Assembly (NCBI GenBank): GCA_965207755.1
Contig: OZ242297.1
Span: 62,001 to 126,000, forward strand
Length of the DNA stretch: 64,000 nucleotides
Source: Aldehydirespirator sp028819505
Lineage (GTDB): Bacteria; Actinomycetota; Acidimicrobiia; Acidimicrobiales; Aldehydirespiratoraceae
Direction of reading: 5' to 3'
Every line of letters begins with the position of its first letter. The stretch's first letter is position 1. Shown here piece by piece: positions 27,768 through 37,195 of the stretch. Under the pieces are notes generated by a model. The model was not told the DNA's origin. It did not search any database and saw only the letters and a program-made list of their open reading frames with translations. Position numbers and translations under genes: made by a program.

Positions 27768-28081
27768 TGCTCCATCTCCGGTAGTGGCAAGCGAACAGCG
27801 GCTACACCTGTCTTGGGATCGATGTCATGAGCTTCGAGCAGCGACCTTAGCCGCTCAAGCTCACGGTGCGTGGAGGAAGCCGTCACTGTATCGATATCGA
27901 GGCAGTCCTTCACCAACTTGCTAAACAGCTTGCCGTTGTGGGTGGACTTGCCCAGATATCGGCGCTCTATCGCCGACTTCGAATGCTCGCCGCTCTTCCA
28001 CTCCTCATACATCTGCTCGACCGTCGCGCGGTCGAGCCCGTAATGCTCCAGCATCATGACGTCACATGGGACGGCTTGCAA
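27764..28081 (-). CDS. Small unknown protein, first gene of kinase/HEPN operon
   Basis: 105 aa, not recognised. Charged helical sequence: LDRATVEQMYEEWKSGEHSK suggests a helix with Arg/Lys-rich surfaces, and SSTHRELERLRSLLEAHDI a second amphipathic helix. It overlaps the kinase-like frame by ATGA. The start is uncertain: ATG codons at 28057 and 28054 are in frame, and no strong Shine-Dalgarno site decides between them. It may be a DNA-binding regulator of the operon. Confidence 0.5.
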   Translation of the reverse strand: MQAVPCDVMMLEHYGLDRATVEQMYEEWKSGEHSKSAIERRYLGKSTHNGKLFSKLVKDCLDIDTVTASSTHRELERLRSLLEAHDIDPKTGVAAVRLPLPEMEQ

Positions 28082-28424
28082 CAGTCAGATGACCCAACCG
28101 GCGCCGCCGGGACTTCATCGGCACATGCCCGACACGCGACACTCGCTCGCCACGCTGCCGCTCCGCAGACAGCGTCCGCGCCCGTGCCAGACAGGTGGGG
28201 TGCCGCCCCGATCCTGAGCGCCCCGACAGACTCGGGGCCGTATCGCATGCGACCCTGCCATGGCGACCGACGGGCCCGGCGCCGCCGGCTAGGCAACTCG
28301 ATTCCGCCGCGGCGAGCCGCCGCGTTTCGCCGGGTACCAGAAATGGCGGCCACCTGCCGCGTGGGGCTCGCGGGCATGACGCAATGGTAGCCGGAGCGAC
28401 CGCCGACCGGCCCAAGCTAGGCGG

Positions 28425-29035
28425 GTGGTGCGTTGCGGCAGGTCAGCCACGCCGGGCACGACGGTGGCGTTGAACAGCAGCGCCACGCTGGCCACCCCGC
28501 CGCACGCCGCCGGTCGCTGCGGACGCGCCGCCCAGGCCGCGGCGTGGAGCCCGACGGCCACCGCCACCATGGCGGGCCAGGACCCGAGGAAGGTGGGCCG
28601 GAGGTAGAATCCCGACAGGAACCAGTGCATGTGGGCCGGCGCCGCGGTGAGCACCAGAACCACAGCGACGGCGGCCCGCTGGACCCGGGGCGTGTATCCG
28701 ACCGCCCGCGACAGCCCCAGCGCCCCCCACGGCACGAGCACGAGCAGGCCGAGGCGCCCGCGGCCGTCTGGCCGTGCACCGGGTCGGTGAAGCGCATCCA
28801 GGCGTGGCCCAGCGGCGGGTAGTTCACGCCGATGGCCTGGTCACCGTGGAACCAGTCCGACCAGCCCCGCCAGTCCCACCACGGAAGGGTCCGCAGCCAC
28901 TGCGCCGCCGCGGTGTGGCCGACCATGTCGCCGTCGGGAACGCCGCCGTTGCGGGCCGCCGCACACCACGCGGCCCCGACCGTCGCAGCCACCGCGTTCC
29001 CCGCCGACACCCAAACCGCAGCAAGACCCGCTACG
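28425..29035 (-). pseudogene. GT-C/PTPS-related-like membrane protein fragment (copy D)
   Basis: Two minus-strand frames together give VSAGNAVAATVGAAWCAAARN, GDMVGHTAAAQWLRTLPWW, AIGVNYPPLGHAWMRF and, after a frame change near 28745, membrane segments ending in LLFNATVVPGVA. This is the same protein as copies A-C. An indel breaks the frame and the C-terminus is missing. The 340 bases between 28082 and 28425 hold no supported gene. Confidence 0.62.
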
Positions 29036-29061
29036 AGGTCCGCGACAGACTTCTCGATGTC

Positions 29062-29850
29062 TTACCGCGTTCCCCGCCGACACCCAAACCGCAGCAAGAC
29101 GCCGCCGCTCAGCACGGGCCTCGCTGGCACCCGGCCCGGCGTCGTCCGCACCCGACGAGCAGGAGTAGGCGGCCCCGGCCGATGCCCGTCGCCCAGGCCT
29201 TGGCCCGGAACCGGCCCTGCCGCCACATCAGGTGCTCGTCGAGCCCCAGCGCCGACACATCTGAGATCCTCTCGGCGCCGGCTGCGAGCAGCGCGCAGCC
29301 CCAGCGGCGCACCGGCGCGTTCACCGGATGCCGGCTGCAGCCCAACTCCCGCGCGATGTCGTCGTGGGAGCGGCCCCGCCCGGACCGGCGCGTCGCCCAG
29401 CGCCCCGCCCGCGCCGTCAGCCCCTCGCGCTCGGGAGCGACCCGCGGATCCTGCTCGGTCACGGTCCACGCCGCGCCGTCCGGGTCCCCGCAGCGCCACC
29501 CGCGCCTGCTGCACCAGCCTCCAAGGCCGCCCGAACGCCGGCAGGTCCACCAGCTCCACCCCCCGATCGCCGTCAGAGCACAGCCGCCCGCCGCAGGCCC
29601 CACAGCCCGGCCGCGGCGCCCGACGGCGGACACGCACCCGCAGCGGCTCCCCGGCCCCGTCGTCGACGCCGAGCACCTCCACGTCGCCCAGCCCCAACAT
29701 CAGCTCACACGCGCGCAGGGGTTGCCTCCCACAGGGATCCTCCAGATGCTCGGCTGCCTGGCGGCGCCGAATATGGGGGATCCCTCGCGTTCAGCCGCGG
29801 ATGGTCAGCGCCCTACTCCGACCTCAAACGCGAAGCGCCGGTTTGAGCGA
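29062..29850 (-). mobile_element. ISL3-like element, frameshifted N-terminal half (subfamily 2)
   Basis: The frame starting at 29700 encodes LGLGDVEVLGVDDGAGEPL and a zinc-binding CGACGGRLC. After a -1 shift another frame holds GRSHDDIARELGCSRHPVNA and SALGLDEHLMWRQGRF, the HTH and first catalytic region of ISL3-type transposases. The rest is missing. The upstream part 29720-29845 recurs at 37070-37195. It differs from the other ISL3 pieces in the window, so at least two subfamilies were present. Confidence 0.65.
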
Positions 29851-29986
29851 GGACCTTGTGGGATGCATAATGGACGAGCCTCCAAGTACTGTTCTTCGAG
29901 GAAGCCGCGAGCCCCGGAGGGCCAGTCCGAGGATCCTGTAGGGTCGCCTAGGACGGGAGCCGGGGCTCACGCATGCATGGGCCCGG

Positions 29987-30240
29987 TCAGCCCACGTAGC
30001 GAACTTCCGTCACAGTGAGGTTCCTCTGCAAGAAGCTGAATCCCGCCGATTGGCCGTCGGTGAGGTGCTCCCGGACCACGCCGGCGAGGGCGTCGGGGTA
30101 CCACAACAAGGGCTCGGCCTTCGTGCGCCAGTCGTAGCTGAAGGTTGCGGACGTCCGCTCGCGGAAGCAGTTGAGGATCACGGAGCGGCCGCGTCCGTCC
30201 TCACGCTGGCCGCGTGACTCGATGACGAGATGTCCGACAC
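29987..30240 (-). pseudogene. Unknown C-terminal protein fragment
   Basis: An 84-codon open stretch without a clear start encodes HLVIESRGQREDG ... FSFLQRNLTVTEVRYVG. Amino-acid usage looks like real protein (balanced charges, no arginine runs), but no family is recognised. It is bounded on the left by an ISL3 relic and on the right by an IS256 derivative, so it is probably the tail of a destroyed gene. Confidence 0.35.
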
Positions 30241-30344
30241 CCTCGCTGTGACCCCGCCCTCTCCCTGGCAGCGCCGAACGGACCTGCGAAGCGTCGCGGT
30301 CGACCGGATCTCTGCGGGCCTTCAGCCCTTGATGAGCGTCTCGC

Positions 30345-31003
30345 GGTGGCGTCTCATCGCTGGTGCAAAAAGCGGCACGGGCGTAGGTTTCCTTCGACGA
30401 GTTGTCCGCTCAAGAAGGAGGCCTGCACCGGGGCCTGCATGAGTGTCGCCCACCGAAGCTGTCCGCGCCGAGATCGACGAGTTGTCCGGCTCGGGTCGTG
30501 ACATCGCAGAGATCCTCGAGGAGGTGATGCGCCTGTGGGCGCGGGCTGTGCTGCTGCAGGTCCTCGAGGAGGAGGTCACCTCCTGGCTGGGCCGGGACTG
30601 GGCCTCCCGCGCCGGCGGCGAACGGGCCGGGCAGCGCAACGGGTTCCGCGACGTGACGGTCAAGTCCACCGCGGGGCCGGTCTCCTTGAAGCGTCCGAAG
30701 CTGCGCAACACCGCCGCGGCGTCGCGTCGCAGCTTCGACGCCGGGTCAAAGTCATCGGCCGGCTCCCCGGCGAGGCCTCCTCCCCCACCCTGGTGTCAGC
30801 CGTGCTCGACCGGGCCTCACCAGGCTGGCGCGGCCTCACCTACACACCCGCCGTCGCCTGCCACCTCGCGGAGCGCCGCTGCCGCCTACAGCAACCCCGC
30901 CACACCGACCACGCGCAGATCGCAACAGTCGCACGAGCGGTCCAACATGACCACCCGAGCCTGCGCCCCACACTGCTATTGCACCACACCTGAGACGCGA
31001 CCC
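30345..31003 (+). mobile_element. Internally deleted IS256 element (MITE-like)
   Basis: About 659 bp. The left end GGTGGCGTCTCATCGCTGGT and right end CACACCTGAGACGCGACC match those of the full element at 8804-10249. Between them, codons 1-90 of the transposase are joined to its last ~85 codons in another frame (RVKVIGRLPGEASS, AVLDRASPGWRGLTYTPAV). About 780 bases of the catalytic core are gone. It cannot move itself but might be mobilised by the complete copy. Confidence 0.78.
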
Positions 31004-33694
31004 ACGGCCGGAGCAACGAACGAGAGCGCCGAAGAGTTGTGGGAGGAGTGCGCAGCGATCCTGCGACGCCTGTTCGTCCCCCCTGAGATCAGGCATGCCG
31101 AGCTGGAACGGCTCGCACAGTTGGAGGATCTCACCAGCGCTGACACGGCGGCCGTCCTGGGCCTCGTGTCCAGTTCCGGGCACCTGCAGCATTTCTTGGC
31201 GAACATCGAGAGCCCAGCCTGGCTCGAAGCGCTGGGAGCCGCCGGCGTCTTGGATCTCTCAGACACGCATGGTCCGTGGCCGCCGCATGTCGCGGTGACC
31301 CGCCTCGCGGGAAGCCATCCCGCCAGGATCACAGCCTGGCTCCAGGACATGTACCCGTCGCGAGACGCTGGACCTGTGCCTGCCGCACAGGTCTGCCATG
31401 CCGCACTGAATGTTGGCGGGCCGGCCCTCGGCTTGGTCCTCGCCGCCGTGCGAGATCACCCAACCGACCACAGGATCATGAGGTCAGGCGTTAGGGCGGC
31501 AGAGCAGGCCGACGCGTCCGCTGCGTTGGTGGAGGACCTCGCCGACCTGATCCTGAATCCGAACAGTTGGCGCGCGGCCCGGCTCGTTGAGCCGCTGCTC
31601 AAACAGATGTCAGCCGGCGCGAACGAGGACAACTCTCAGCGCCGTGTCTCGATCCTTGTGCACAAGATCCGCTCACTCTCTGACGACGATCAACTGCTCC
31701 GCAGGCTCAAGTGGCGGCGTTCTGGGTCCATCGCCGACACCCCTGCGAGGCATTCGCGTGATGATCGGTCCTGGGCACTGTTGTCGTGCTTGCTTCGCCT
31801 GCTGGAGAGTGCTTGGACCTGGACGCCCGCCAGCGACCTCCTTGACCACCTCGACGGCCTGCCTGACAGCCTCAGGCAACGACTACGGGCATGGGTGCTC
31901 GCAAACGCGCCAGACGCCGACGCCGCACTCATCATCGATGAGATCGAGCAGGCGATCTCCACGCGGCTGCCGACCGGTGACGACCCGGCTCTGCTGGACC
32001 GCGCCGCCGCGGTCGGCGACGCAGCCACATCTGCGACCAGATGGCGCGCCGCGTTGGGCACAGCGCCCGACGCGGAGCAAGCGGCTCGTGCGGCCGCCGC
32101 CGACGACATGAACCAGGATTGGCTTCGAGGACTGCGGTGGGTCCCGCTGCTGCCCGCCGGAACCGCGGACGCCTGGGCGGCTGCGAGCGACATTCTCGCC
32201 GACAGCTACGGCAGATCCAGCCGAGAAGGCCTCGCCCGCCGCCGCCCAGACACGATGGCCCAGTTCGCGGTGAGCCCCATCAGCATTGAGGAACTGCGAT
32301 CGCTGGACCCGGACAGCGCCGCCGAGCGCGTTGCGGAGTGGCGGCCCGGCCCCGACGACTGGCTCGGCGGGGCGCATGAGATCGCAAGAGCCCTCGAGAC
32401 CGTCGTCAAGGACAGCATCGAAGACTGTGTGTCCGCACCGATCCGCACAGTCGAGAAGCTGCGACACCCCACCTACATCAGCCGCTATCTGTCTGCCCTG
32501 ACAGCGACCGTCTCAGCCCACGAACTGCCCGTCGGCGACATACTCGACGTGATTGGGCTTGTAAGAACACGCCCGTGGCCAGTGGAACCGCTCGCCGACG
32601 ACCACCGCGACTACGACGCCGACTGGCGCGAGACGGAGCAGGCAGCCGTCGGGTTGATCAAGGCTCTGGCCGACTCAGACCGAGGCTTCGACGGCCGCGC
32701 CGACGAAGTCTGGGCGGTGCTGGCCTCTGAAGCCTCTGATCGTTCGGAGCCCTCCAACATAGTCTCGATCAGCACCGGGCCGGATCATCTCGACAGCGCC
32801 ATGGCCCGGCCATGCACCCGTGCCCTCGAGGCTGTGATCTCCCTCGTCGCGCACGAGTACCGCTCTTGTGGCACCGTGCGCCCAGAAGCGACCGCCCTCT
32901 TTGAGGACGCCCTGCGACTCGTCGACACCGACGGCGCCGAACACCGGGCCGTGCTGGCCTCCAGGATCGGATTCTTGTCGCATGCCCTGCCCGAATGGAC
33001 CGAGACGAACCGCGACCTATTGTTCGGAGACCAAGCCCCAGAGGGGCTAGGCCAGCTCACCGTCGAGCTCGCCCTCGAGTGGAGCCCCCCGAATCGGTGG
33101 CTCCTCGAGAACTTCCCCGAAGCCGTCCGCAACGCCGTCAGAGTCAGCGCCGAGCACGCCATGGACCACATGATGATCGCAATGCTGTGGGGCTGCGCCG
33201 GCTACTCGGTCCCAGAGACCGTCGGGTTCCTGCGATCCTCTCCCGAGTTGGTGTCGAGGTCCGGGCAAGCACTGGCGAACGTCCTCGGCGGCGCCGACGT
33301 CGAAGCGTCCGTCGTCGATACTGTCACCGACTTCTGGAACGCGATCCTCGAGACAGAGACCGGCGACGCGGTCGAAGGATTCGGGTGGCTCGCAGAAGTC
33401 GCAGCAATCAGCGCCGAAACGTGGGAAGACCTCACGCTACGGACAATCAAGGCCGCCAACGGGCGAATCGACTGGAGCCACGGCATCGTCAAACGGCTCG
33501 CGGAATCGCCTCCCACCAGCACAGGCCTCGCACTCCTCAACGAGATGGTACGCGGCGACCTCGAAGAGTGGGACACCCTGAACGTCGCCGAAGCGGCAGC
33601 GGACGTGCTCTCCAGGGCGGACAGCCTGAAAGACACCGACGACTACAAGCGGCTGCGCACAACACTGCTCGAACGGGCAATTATCAGCGATTGA
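30947..33694 (+). CDS. Large helical-repeat protein, 5' end replaced by IS256 end
   Basis: 915 aa from an ATG at 30947 that lies inside the IS end; the frame is open from 30443. Beyond residue 20 the sequence is a long series of Leu/Ala-rich helices. An early PAWLEALGAAGVLD ... GPWPPHVAVTRLAG segment resembles the start of large HEAT-like repeat proteins found near defence ATPases. No nuclease or ATPase motif is seen. The original 5' end is unknown: the IS either cut off an N-terminal domain or now supplies the start. Codon use is healthy to the end, so the gene has been open until recently. Confidence 0.6.
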   Translation: MTTRACAPHCYCTTPETRPTAGATNESAEELWEECAAILRRLFVPPEIRHAELERLAQLEDLTSADTAAVLGLVSSSGHLQHFLANIESPAWLEALGAAGVLDLSDTHGPWPPHVAVTRLAGSHPARITAWLQDMYPSRDAGPVPAAQVCHAALNVGGPALGLVLAAVRDHPTDHRIMRSGVRAAEQADASAALVEDLADLILNPNSWRAARLVEPLLKQMSAGANEDNSQRRVSILVHKIRSLSDDDQLLRRLKWRRSGSIADTPARHSRDDRSWALLSCLLRLLESAWTWTPASDLLDHLDGLPDSLRQRLRAWVLANAPDADAALIIDEIEQAISTRLPTGDDPALLDRAAAVGDAATSATRWRAALGTAPDAEQAARAAAADDMNQDWLRGLRWVPLLPAGTADAWAAASDILADSYGRSSREGLARRRPDTMAQFAVSPISIEELRSLDPDSAAERVAEWRPGPDDWLGGAHEIARALETVVKDSIEDCVSAPIRTVEKLRHPTYISRYLSALTATVSAHELPVGDILDVIGLVRTRPWPVEPLADDHRDYDADWRETEQAAVGLIKALADSDRGFDGRADEVWAVLASEASDRSEPSNIVSISTGPDHLDSAMARPCTRALEAVISLVAHEYRSCGTVRPEATALFEDALRLVDTDGAEHRAVLASRIGFLSHALPEWTETNRDLLFGDQAPEGLGQLTVELALEWSPPNRWLLENFPEAVRNAVRVSAEHAMDHMMIAMLWGCAGYSVPETVGFLRSSPELVSRSGQALANVLGGADVEASVVDTVTDFWNAILETETGDAVEGFGWLAEVAAISAETWEDLTLRTIKAANGRIDWSHGIVKRLAESPPTSTGLALLNEMVRGDLEEWDTLNVAEAAADVLSRADSLKDTDDYKRLRTTLLERAIISD

Positions 33695-33740
33695 AACCGC
33701 CAAAACAGACCCGCCAGGCTCATCCCGGTCTCGATAATCG

Positions 33741-34175
33741 AGCCTTCGCGAATTCGTGGGGAGCGGGGTGGTTGAGGGTCCCCGTTGAGGGGTCGGGGCC
33801 CTGCTGGGATCGGTGATTGACACACCACTGATCCAGGAGGGCCTCGATGGCTTCTGATGTTGTGCGGGTGCGGCTGCGTGAGACACGCGTGCTGAGAGTG
33901 CAGGTCGGCACGCCGAGCGAGCTGCGCGTGGAGATCGAGTCGACGGTGAGGCGCCCGCGGTGCCCGGCGTGCGGGTTCGGTTGCGCACGGGTGCATGACA
34001 CCCGCCGACGCGACATTCGCGACGTTGGGGTGTCGGGGCGGCGCACCACGCTGGTTCGGCGCCGGCGACGGTTCCGCTGCGGGGGCTGCGAGCACCGCTT
34101 GGTCGAGGGCCACCCCGGGTTCGACGGCCGCCTGAGGCGGCGTCTGGCCCGGCGGCTGGTGGCCGACGCCGAGGT
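33741..34175 (+). mobile_element. ISL3-type left end and zinc-finger N-terminus
   Basis: The end motif GTGGGGAGCGGGGTGGTTGA (about 33756-33775) is followed by a leader and, from the ATG at 33847, ISL3 N-terminal sequence: RCPACGFGCARVHD and FRCGGCEHRLVEGH, two zinc-binding CxxC pairs. The transposase stops being recognisable near 34170 and the frame runs into a foreign C-terminal tail. This is the best-preserved ISL3 left end in the window. Confidence 0.75.
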
Positions 34176-34278
34176 CAATGAGCCCGGTTACGTGAAGATG
34201 AGGACTCGCTCCAGCCGGTTCACCGTGCCGGTACAGATCGACATCTTCGACGCTCCCACAGCCGGGAGCGACGCCTGA
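34172..34278 (+). pseudogene. Tail of a gene upstream of nurA, possibly HerA-like
   Basis: The last ~33 codons of the fused frame (PGYVKMRTRSSRFTVPVQID...) do not belong to ISL3. They resemble the C-terminal strand that ends HerA/FtsK-type ATPases (PG-x-x-x-hydrophobic-x-x-R ... VPVQ). The stop is one base before the nurA GTG start, as expected for a herA-nurA operon. The ATPase itself has been removed by the ISL3 insertion/deletion. Assignment rests on position and a short motif. Confidence 0.4.
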
Positions 34279-34279
34279 A

Positions 34280-35626
34280 GTGCCTTACGACGGTGAATAT
34301 GCCACGGGCCATACGCTCGCTCGACTGGTTGCCAACCCGGCAGTGCGTGACTTCGACGGTGAGATCAAGAAATCCGCATCCACCGGTGCTGGAGCCCTGC
34401 CCGCCACCATCGCACCACGCCGCGGGTCGACAAGAGTTAAGCGCCTCATCGCCATAGACGGCTCGACTGTGACGTCGAAGGTCGAGAACGGCCACCCAGG
34501 CGCGGAGGCTTCGCTGCTGAACATCGCCGCGGTCGTGATCGCGTTGGCGAGGTTGCGGGAACTAACCCAAATGGGCAAGAACGCCTCCGAGCCGATCCCG
34601 AGCCCCGCCGCAGTCAGAGAACTCGAGAAGTGCGACACCCTCAGCGCCGTGCTGCCCGGACGCAACGTCATAGGCAAGTCCACCGGTGCGGACACCCCAA
34701 GAAGGTTCTTCCGTCAAGTCGTGCACCGCGAAATCAGCGGAGCGACCCTCTCGGGCGACCACGAGACCCTGCTGGAGACGCTGCGAGCCATCACCAACGA
34801 CCGGTCGGCCCCTATCCAGTGCCCGGGCGAGTCCTGCGACCAGCATGTCACGCCGCAGTCTGAGCCGACGAACTGCGAAGCGTGCAGAGAGACCGTGTAC
34901 CCCTCGGACTCACTGCGCTGCCACGAGAGATTCGAGGACTACGGCAGTAGCGAACAGGCCTTCACCATGGTGAGGATCGTCGTCGAGCACCTCTCGATGG
35001 TCAACCTGATCCGCTGGTTCGAGAGGCACGACCGGTTCGACGTGCTCGACGGGATCGGGTTCATCATGGACGGTCCGCTGGCCATCTTCGGCATGGCAGC
35101 GTGGCTCAAGAAGCACATACAAGACGAGCTAGCCCGGCTCCACCGGCTCTCCCTTCACAAGGGCGGAGCGGGAGTGCTCCTGCTGGGAGTCGAGAAGCAC
35201 GGGATGTTCATGGACCACCTCGAAGCGCTCGACTGGTCCGCGGCCCGCGGCGAGCGCGGCCGGCTGCAGCCGGGCACAGTGATGGCCCCCGACGTTAGCT
35301 ACATCCACCAGCACATCGCCTTGCGACCGCCGGACGCCAAACCCTACGGGCAGGCGACCTACTACGGCCGGCACCTGATGTACAAGTCACAGAGCGGACA
35401 GCACGCCGCCTTGACGCTTCCGATTGTCAATGCCCAGGGAGCGGACCCGGCATGTGTGGAGGAGGGTGCTTACCCGCGCGCCGGCGACGCCCTGGACCTC
35501 ATCGACGAGTTGGGCACCCACCTCTACAAGGACGGGTTCGCCCCGTTGGCGCGGGCCCATCTGCACGCCGCGGTGCCGCTGCACCGCGGCACCGAGATAC
35601 TGGCCTCCATCTTCTCGGACCGATGA
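34280..35626 (+). CDS. nurA: NurA-domain nuclease
   Basis: 448 aa, GTG start. RLIAIDGSTVTSKVEN carries the first NurA acidic motif (IDGS). DGIGFIMDGPLAIFGMAAWL holds the second Asp, and LLLGVEKHGMFMDHLEAL a further conserved Glu-Lys stretch. NurA is a 5'-3' exo/endonuclease that works with the HerA translocase in repair and in several defence systems. Four cysteines in CPGESCDQHV ... NCEACRET suggest a zinc-binding insertion. The gene overlaps the downstream methyltransferase by ATGA. The HerA partner seems lost except for a tail. Confidence 0.75.
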   Translation: MPYDGEYATGHTLARLVANPAVRDFDGEIKKSASTGAGALPATIAPRRGSTRVKRLIAIDGSTVTSKVENGHPGAEASLLNIAAVVIALARLRELTQMGKNASEPIPSPAAVRELEKCDTLSAVLPGRNVIGKSTGADTPRRFFRQVVHREISGATLSGDHETLLETLRAITNDRSAPIQCPGESCDQHVTPQSEPTNCEACRETVYPSDSLRCHERFEDYGSSEQAFTMVRIVVEHLSMVNLIRWFERHDRFDVLDGIGFIMDGPLAIFGMAAWLKKHIQDELARLHRLSLHKGGAGVLLLGVEKHGMFMDHLEALDWSAARGERGRLQPGTVMAPDVSYIHQHIALRPPDAKPYGQATYYGRHLMYKSQSGQHAALTLPIVNAQGADPACVEEGAYPRAGDALDLIDELGTHLYKDGFAPLARAHLHAAVPLHRGTEILASIFSDR

Positions 35627-36819
35627 CAGCCGCCGTCACCAGACCGACGCCCGACTGCGGAGTGGGGTTCGCCACCCCCGAGGCCCGATGGGCTCGTCTG
35701 GGTCCCTACTACGCGATGTTTCCCATCAGTTTCGCCCAGGATGCCATAGACCGCTTCTCCCAGCCCGGAGACCTGGTCTTGGACCCGTTCTGCGGCCGGG
35801 GCACCGCCCCATATGCCGCCATGGTCGCCGGCAGGGACGCCCTCGGCTGCGAGATCAACCCGGTCGCCTGGGTGTACGCCGCTACCAAGACAGCCCCCGC
35901 GCCCGGCCCGGAGGCGGTCAAGGACCGCATCCGCGACATCGCCGAGTCCGCCTCGCCGGAGGACCGCGAGCCCAGATCGGAGTTCCAGGCCCTCGCGTTC
36001 TGCCGGACCGTGCTGGGGTTCCTGCACGCCGCGCGCCGCGGGCTGCGATGGCGGCACGACACCATCGACCGCACAGTCGCCGCGTTGATCCTCCACTACC
36101 TGCACAGCAAGATCCCCCAGGGGCTCTCGAACCAGATGCGCCACTGCCGGGCCATGTCGCCGGGCTACTGCGTGCGCTGGTGGAACGACAACGGCTACCA
36201 GACACCCCCCGAAGTCGACCCCGTCAGCTTCCTCAACGACCGAGTCGACTGGCGCTACCGCAGAGGAATCCCCGAGAGATCGCACAGCAGCGGCGTGACC
36301 GTGACCCTCGGCGACTCTGCCGCCGACCTGGAGCCAGTGGCCAAGCCGGCCCGGCTGGTAGTGACATCGCCCCCGTACAGCGCGGTGACCGACTACAGAG
36401 CCGACAGTTGGCTGCGGCTGTGGGCGATCGGGGAAGGCCCCGCCTTGCCGAGATGGGACACCAAGCAGAAGTACGTCGACTTGGCCGCGTACGGCACGAT
36501 GCTGCGGCGAGTGTTCTCGGCGACGGCACGCAGAGCACACCCCGACGCGGCGTGGCTGGTGCGCTGCGACGCCCGCGAGCGAACATTCGACGTCGTCCTC
36601 CCCCTGCTGGGCGAGATCGCCGGCGGCCGAGACGTCGACGTGAGCCCTGCCCCGTTCCGGCGGCCCACCCAGACGTCGCTGTACGGCGACCGGGCCGCGA
36701 AACCCGGCGAGATGGACCTGCTCGTGCGCCCCGGAGCCACGAGAGCACGCCGACCTGGCCAAAGCCGAGCCCCGAACGGCTCCGCCGCCGCCCGCTGCAC
36801 ACCACAGGCCGAATCGTGA
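35623..36819 (+). CDS. DNA methyltransferase, N6/N4-type, next to NurA
   Basis: 399 aa from the ATG at 35623, which overlaps the nurA stop. SAM motif I is DLVLDPFCGRGTAPYAA near residue 50; the catalytic motif is LVVTSPPYSAVTDYRAD near residue 245. A SPPY motif fits amino-methylation (N4-cytosine or N6-adenine). With HerA/NurA, methylation would mark self DNA. The last ~30 residues are Arg/Pro-rich and may be altered. A decayed second copy of this gene is at 50815-51428. Confidence 0.82.
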   Translation: MTAAVTRPTPDCGVGFATPEARWARLGPYYAMFPISFAQDAIDRFSQPGDLVLDPFCGRGTAPYAAMVAGRDALGCEINPVAWVYAATKTAPAPGPEAVKDRIRDIAESASPEDREPRSEFQALAFCRTVLGFLHAARRGLRWRHDTIDRTVAALILHYLHSKIPQGLSNQMRHCRAMSPGYCVRWWNDNGYQTPPEVDPVSFLNDRVDWRYRRGIPERSHSSGVTVTLGDSAADLEPVAKPARLVVTSPPYSAVTDYRADSWLRLWAIGEGPALPRWDTKQKYVDLAAYGTMLRRVFSATARRAHPDAAWLVRCDARERTFDVVLPLLGEIAGGRDVDVSPAPFRRPTQTSLYGDRAAKPGEMDLLVRPGATRARRPGQSRAPNGSAAARCTPQAES

Positions 36820-36955
36820 CCACCGGCCGCCGCCGAAGCCGCAAACTCGACGACGACTGGCCCAAGACCCCCCACCTCCTCGCCGCACGCTCCAAGCGAT
36901 ACCTTCGACGGCTCCACGTAGGCGACACCGCTTTCGCCGTCTGGGGAACCGTGGA
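36816..36955 (+). pseudogene. Truncated fourth gene of HerA/NurA operon
   Basis: A GTG at 36816 overlaps the methyltransferase stop (GTGA) and opens VTTGRRRSRKLDDDWPKTPH, LLAARSKRYLRRLHVGDTAF. After about 45 codons the frame enters an ISL3-derived repeat at 36960. The real gene has therefore lost its 3' part. Family unknown. Confidence 0.45.
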
Positions 36956-36959
36956 TAGA

Positions 36960-37195
36960 ATGCGCCTCCCGTCTTGGATGACATCGAACGGATACTCCGA
37001 GAAGTTGCCGGTGGCCCAGGCCTCGGTGCGGATCGGCCCCGCCGCCACATCAGGTGCTCGTCGCGCACAGGGTTGTCTTCCAAAGGGATCCTCCAGATGC
37101 CCGGCTGCCTGGCGGAGCCGATTCTGGGGGATCCCTCGCGTTCAGCCGCGGACGGTCAGCGCCCTACTCCGACCTCAAACGCGAAGCGCCACGAA
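36960..37195 (-). repeat. Deletion derivative of ISL3 subfamily 2
   Basis: The segment 37070-37195 is about 90% identical by eye to 29720-29845 (shared words ATCCTCCAGATG, GGGGGATCCCTCGCGTTCAG and CGCCCTACTCCGACCTCAAA). The part before it (CGCCGCCACATCAGGTGCTC) matches 29219-29239. Intervening transposase sequence is absent, so this is a short non-autonomous derivative. It cuts the operon's fourth gene. Confidence 0.65.

Noticed and set aside
35524..37083. 519-codon minus frame opposite the NurA/methyltransferase operon
   Set aside because: High-GC antisense frame; the plus strand has clear catalytic motifs.
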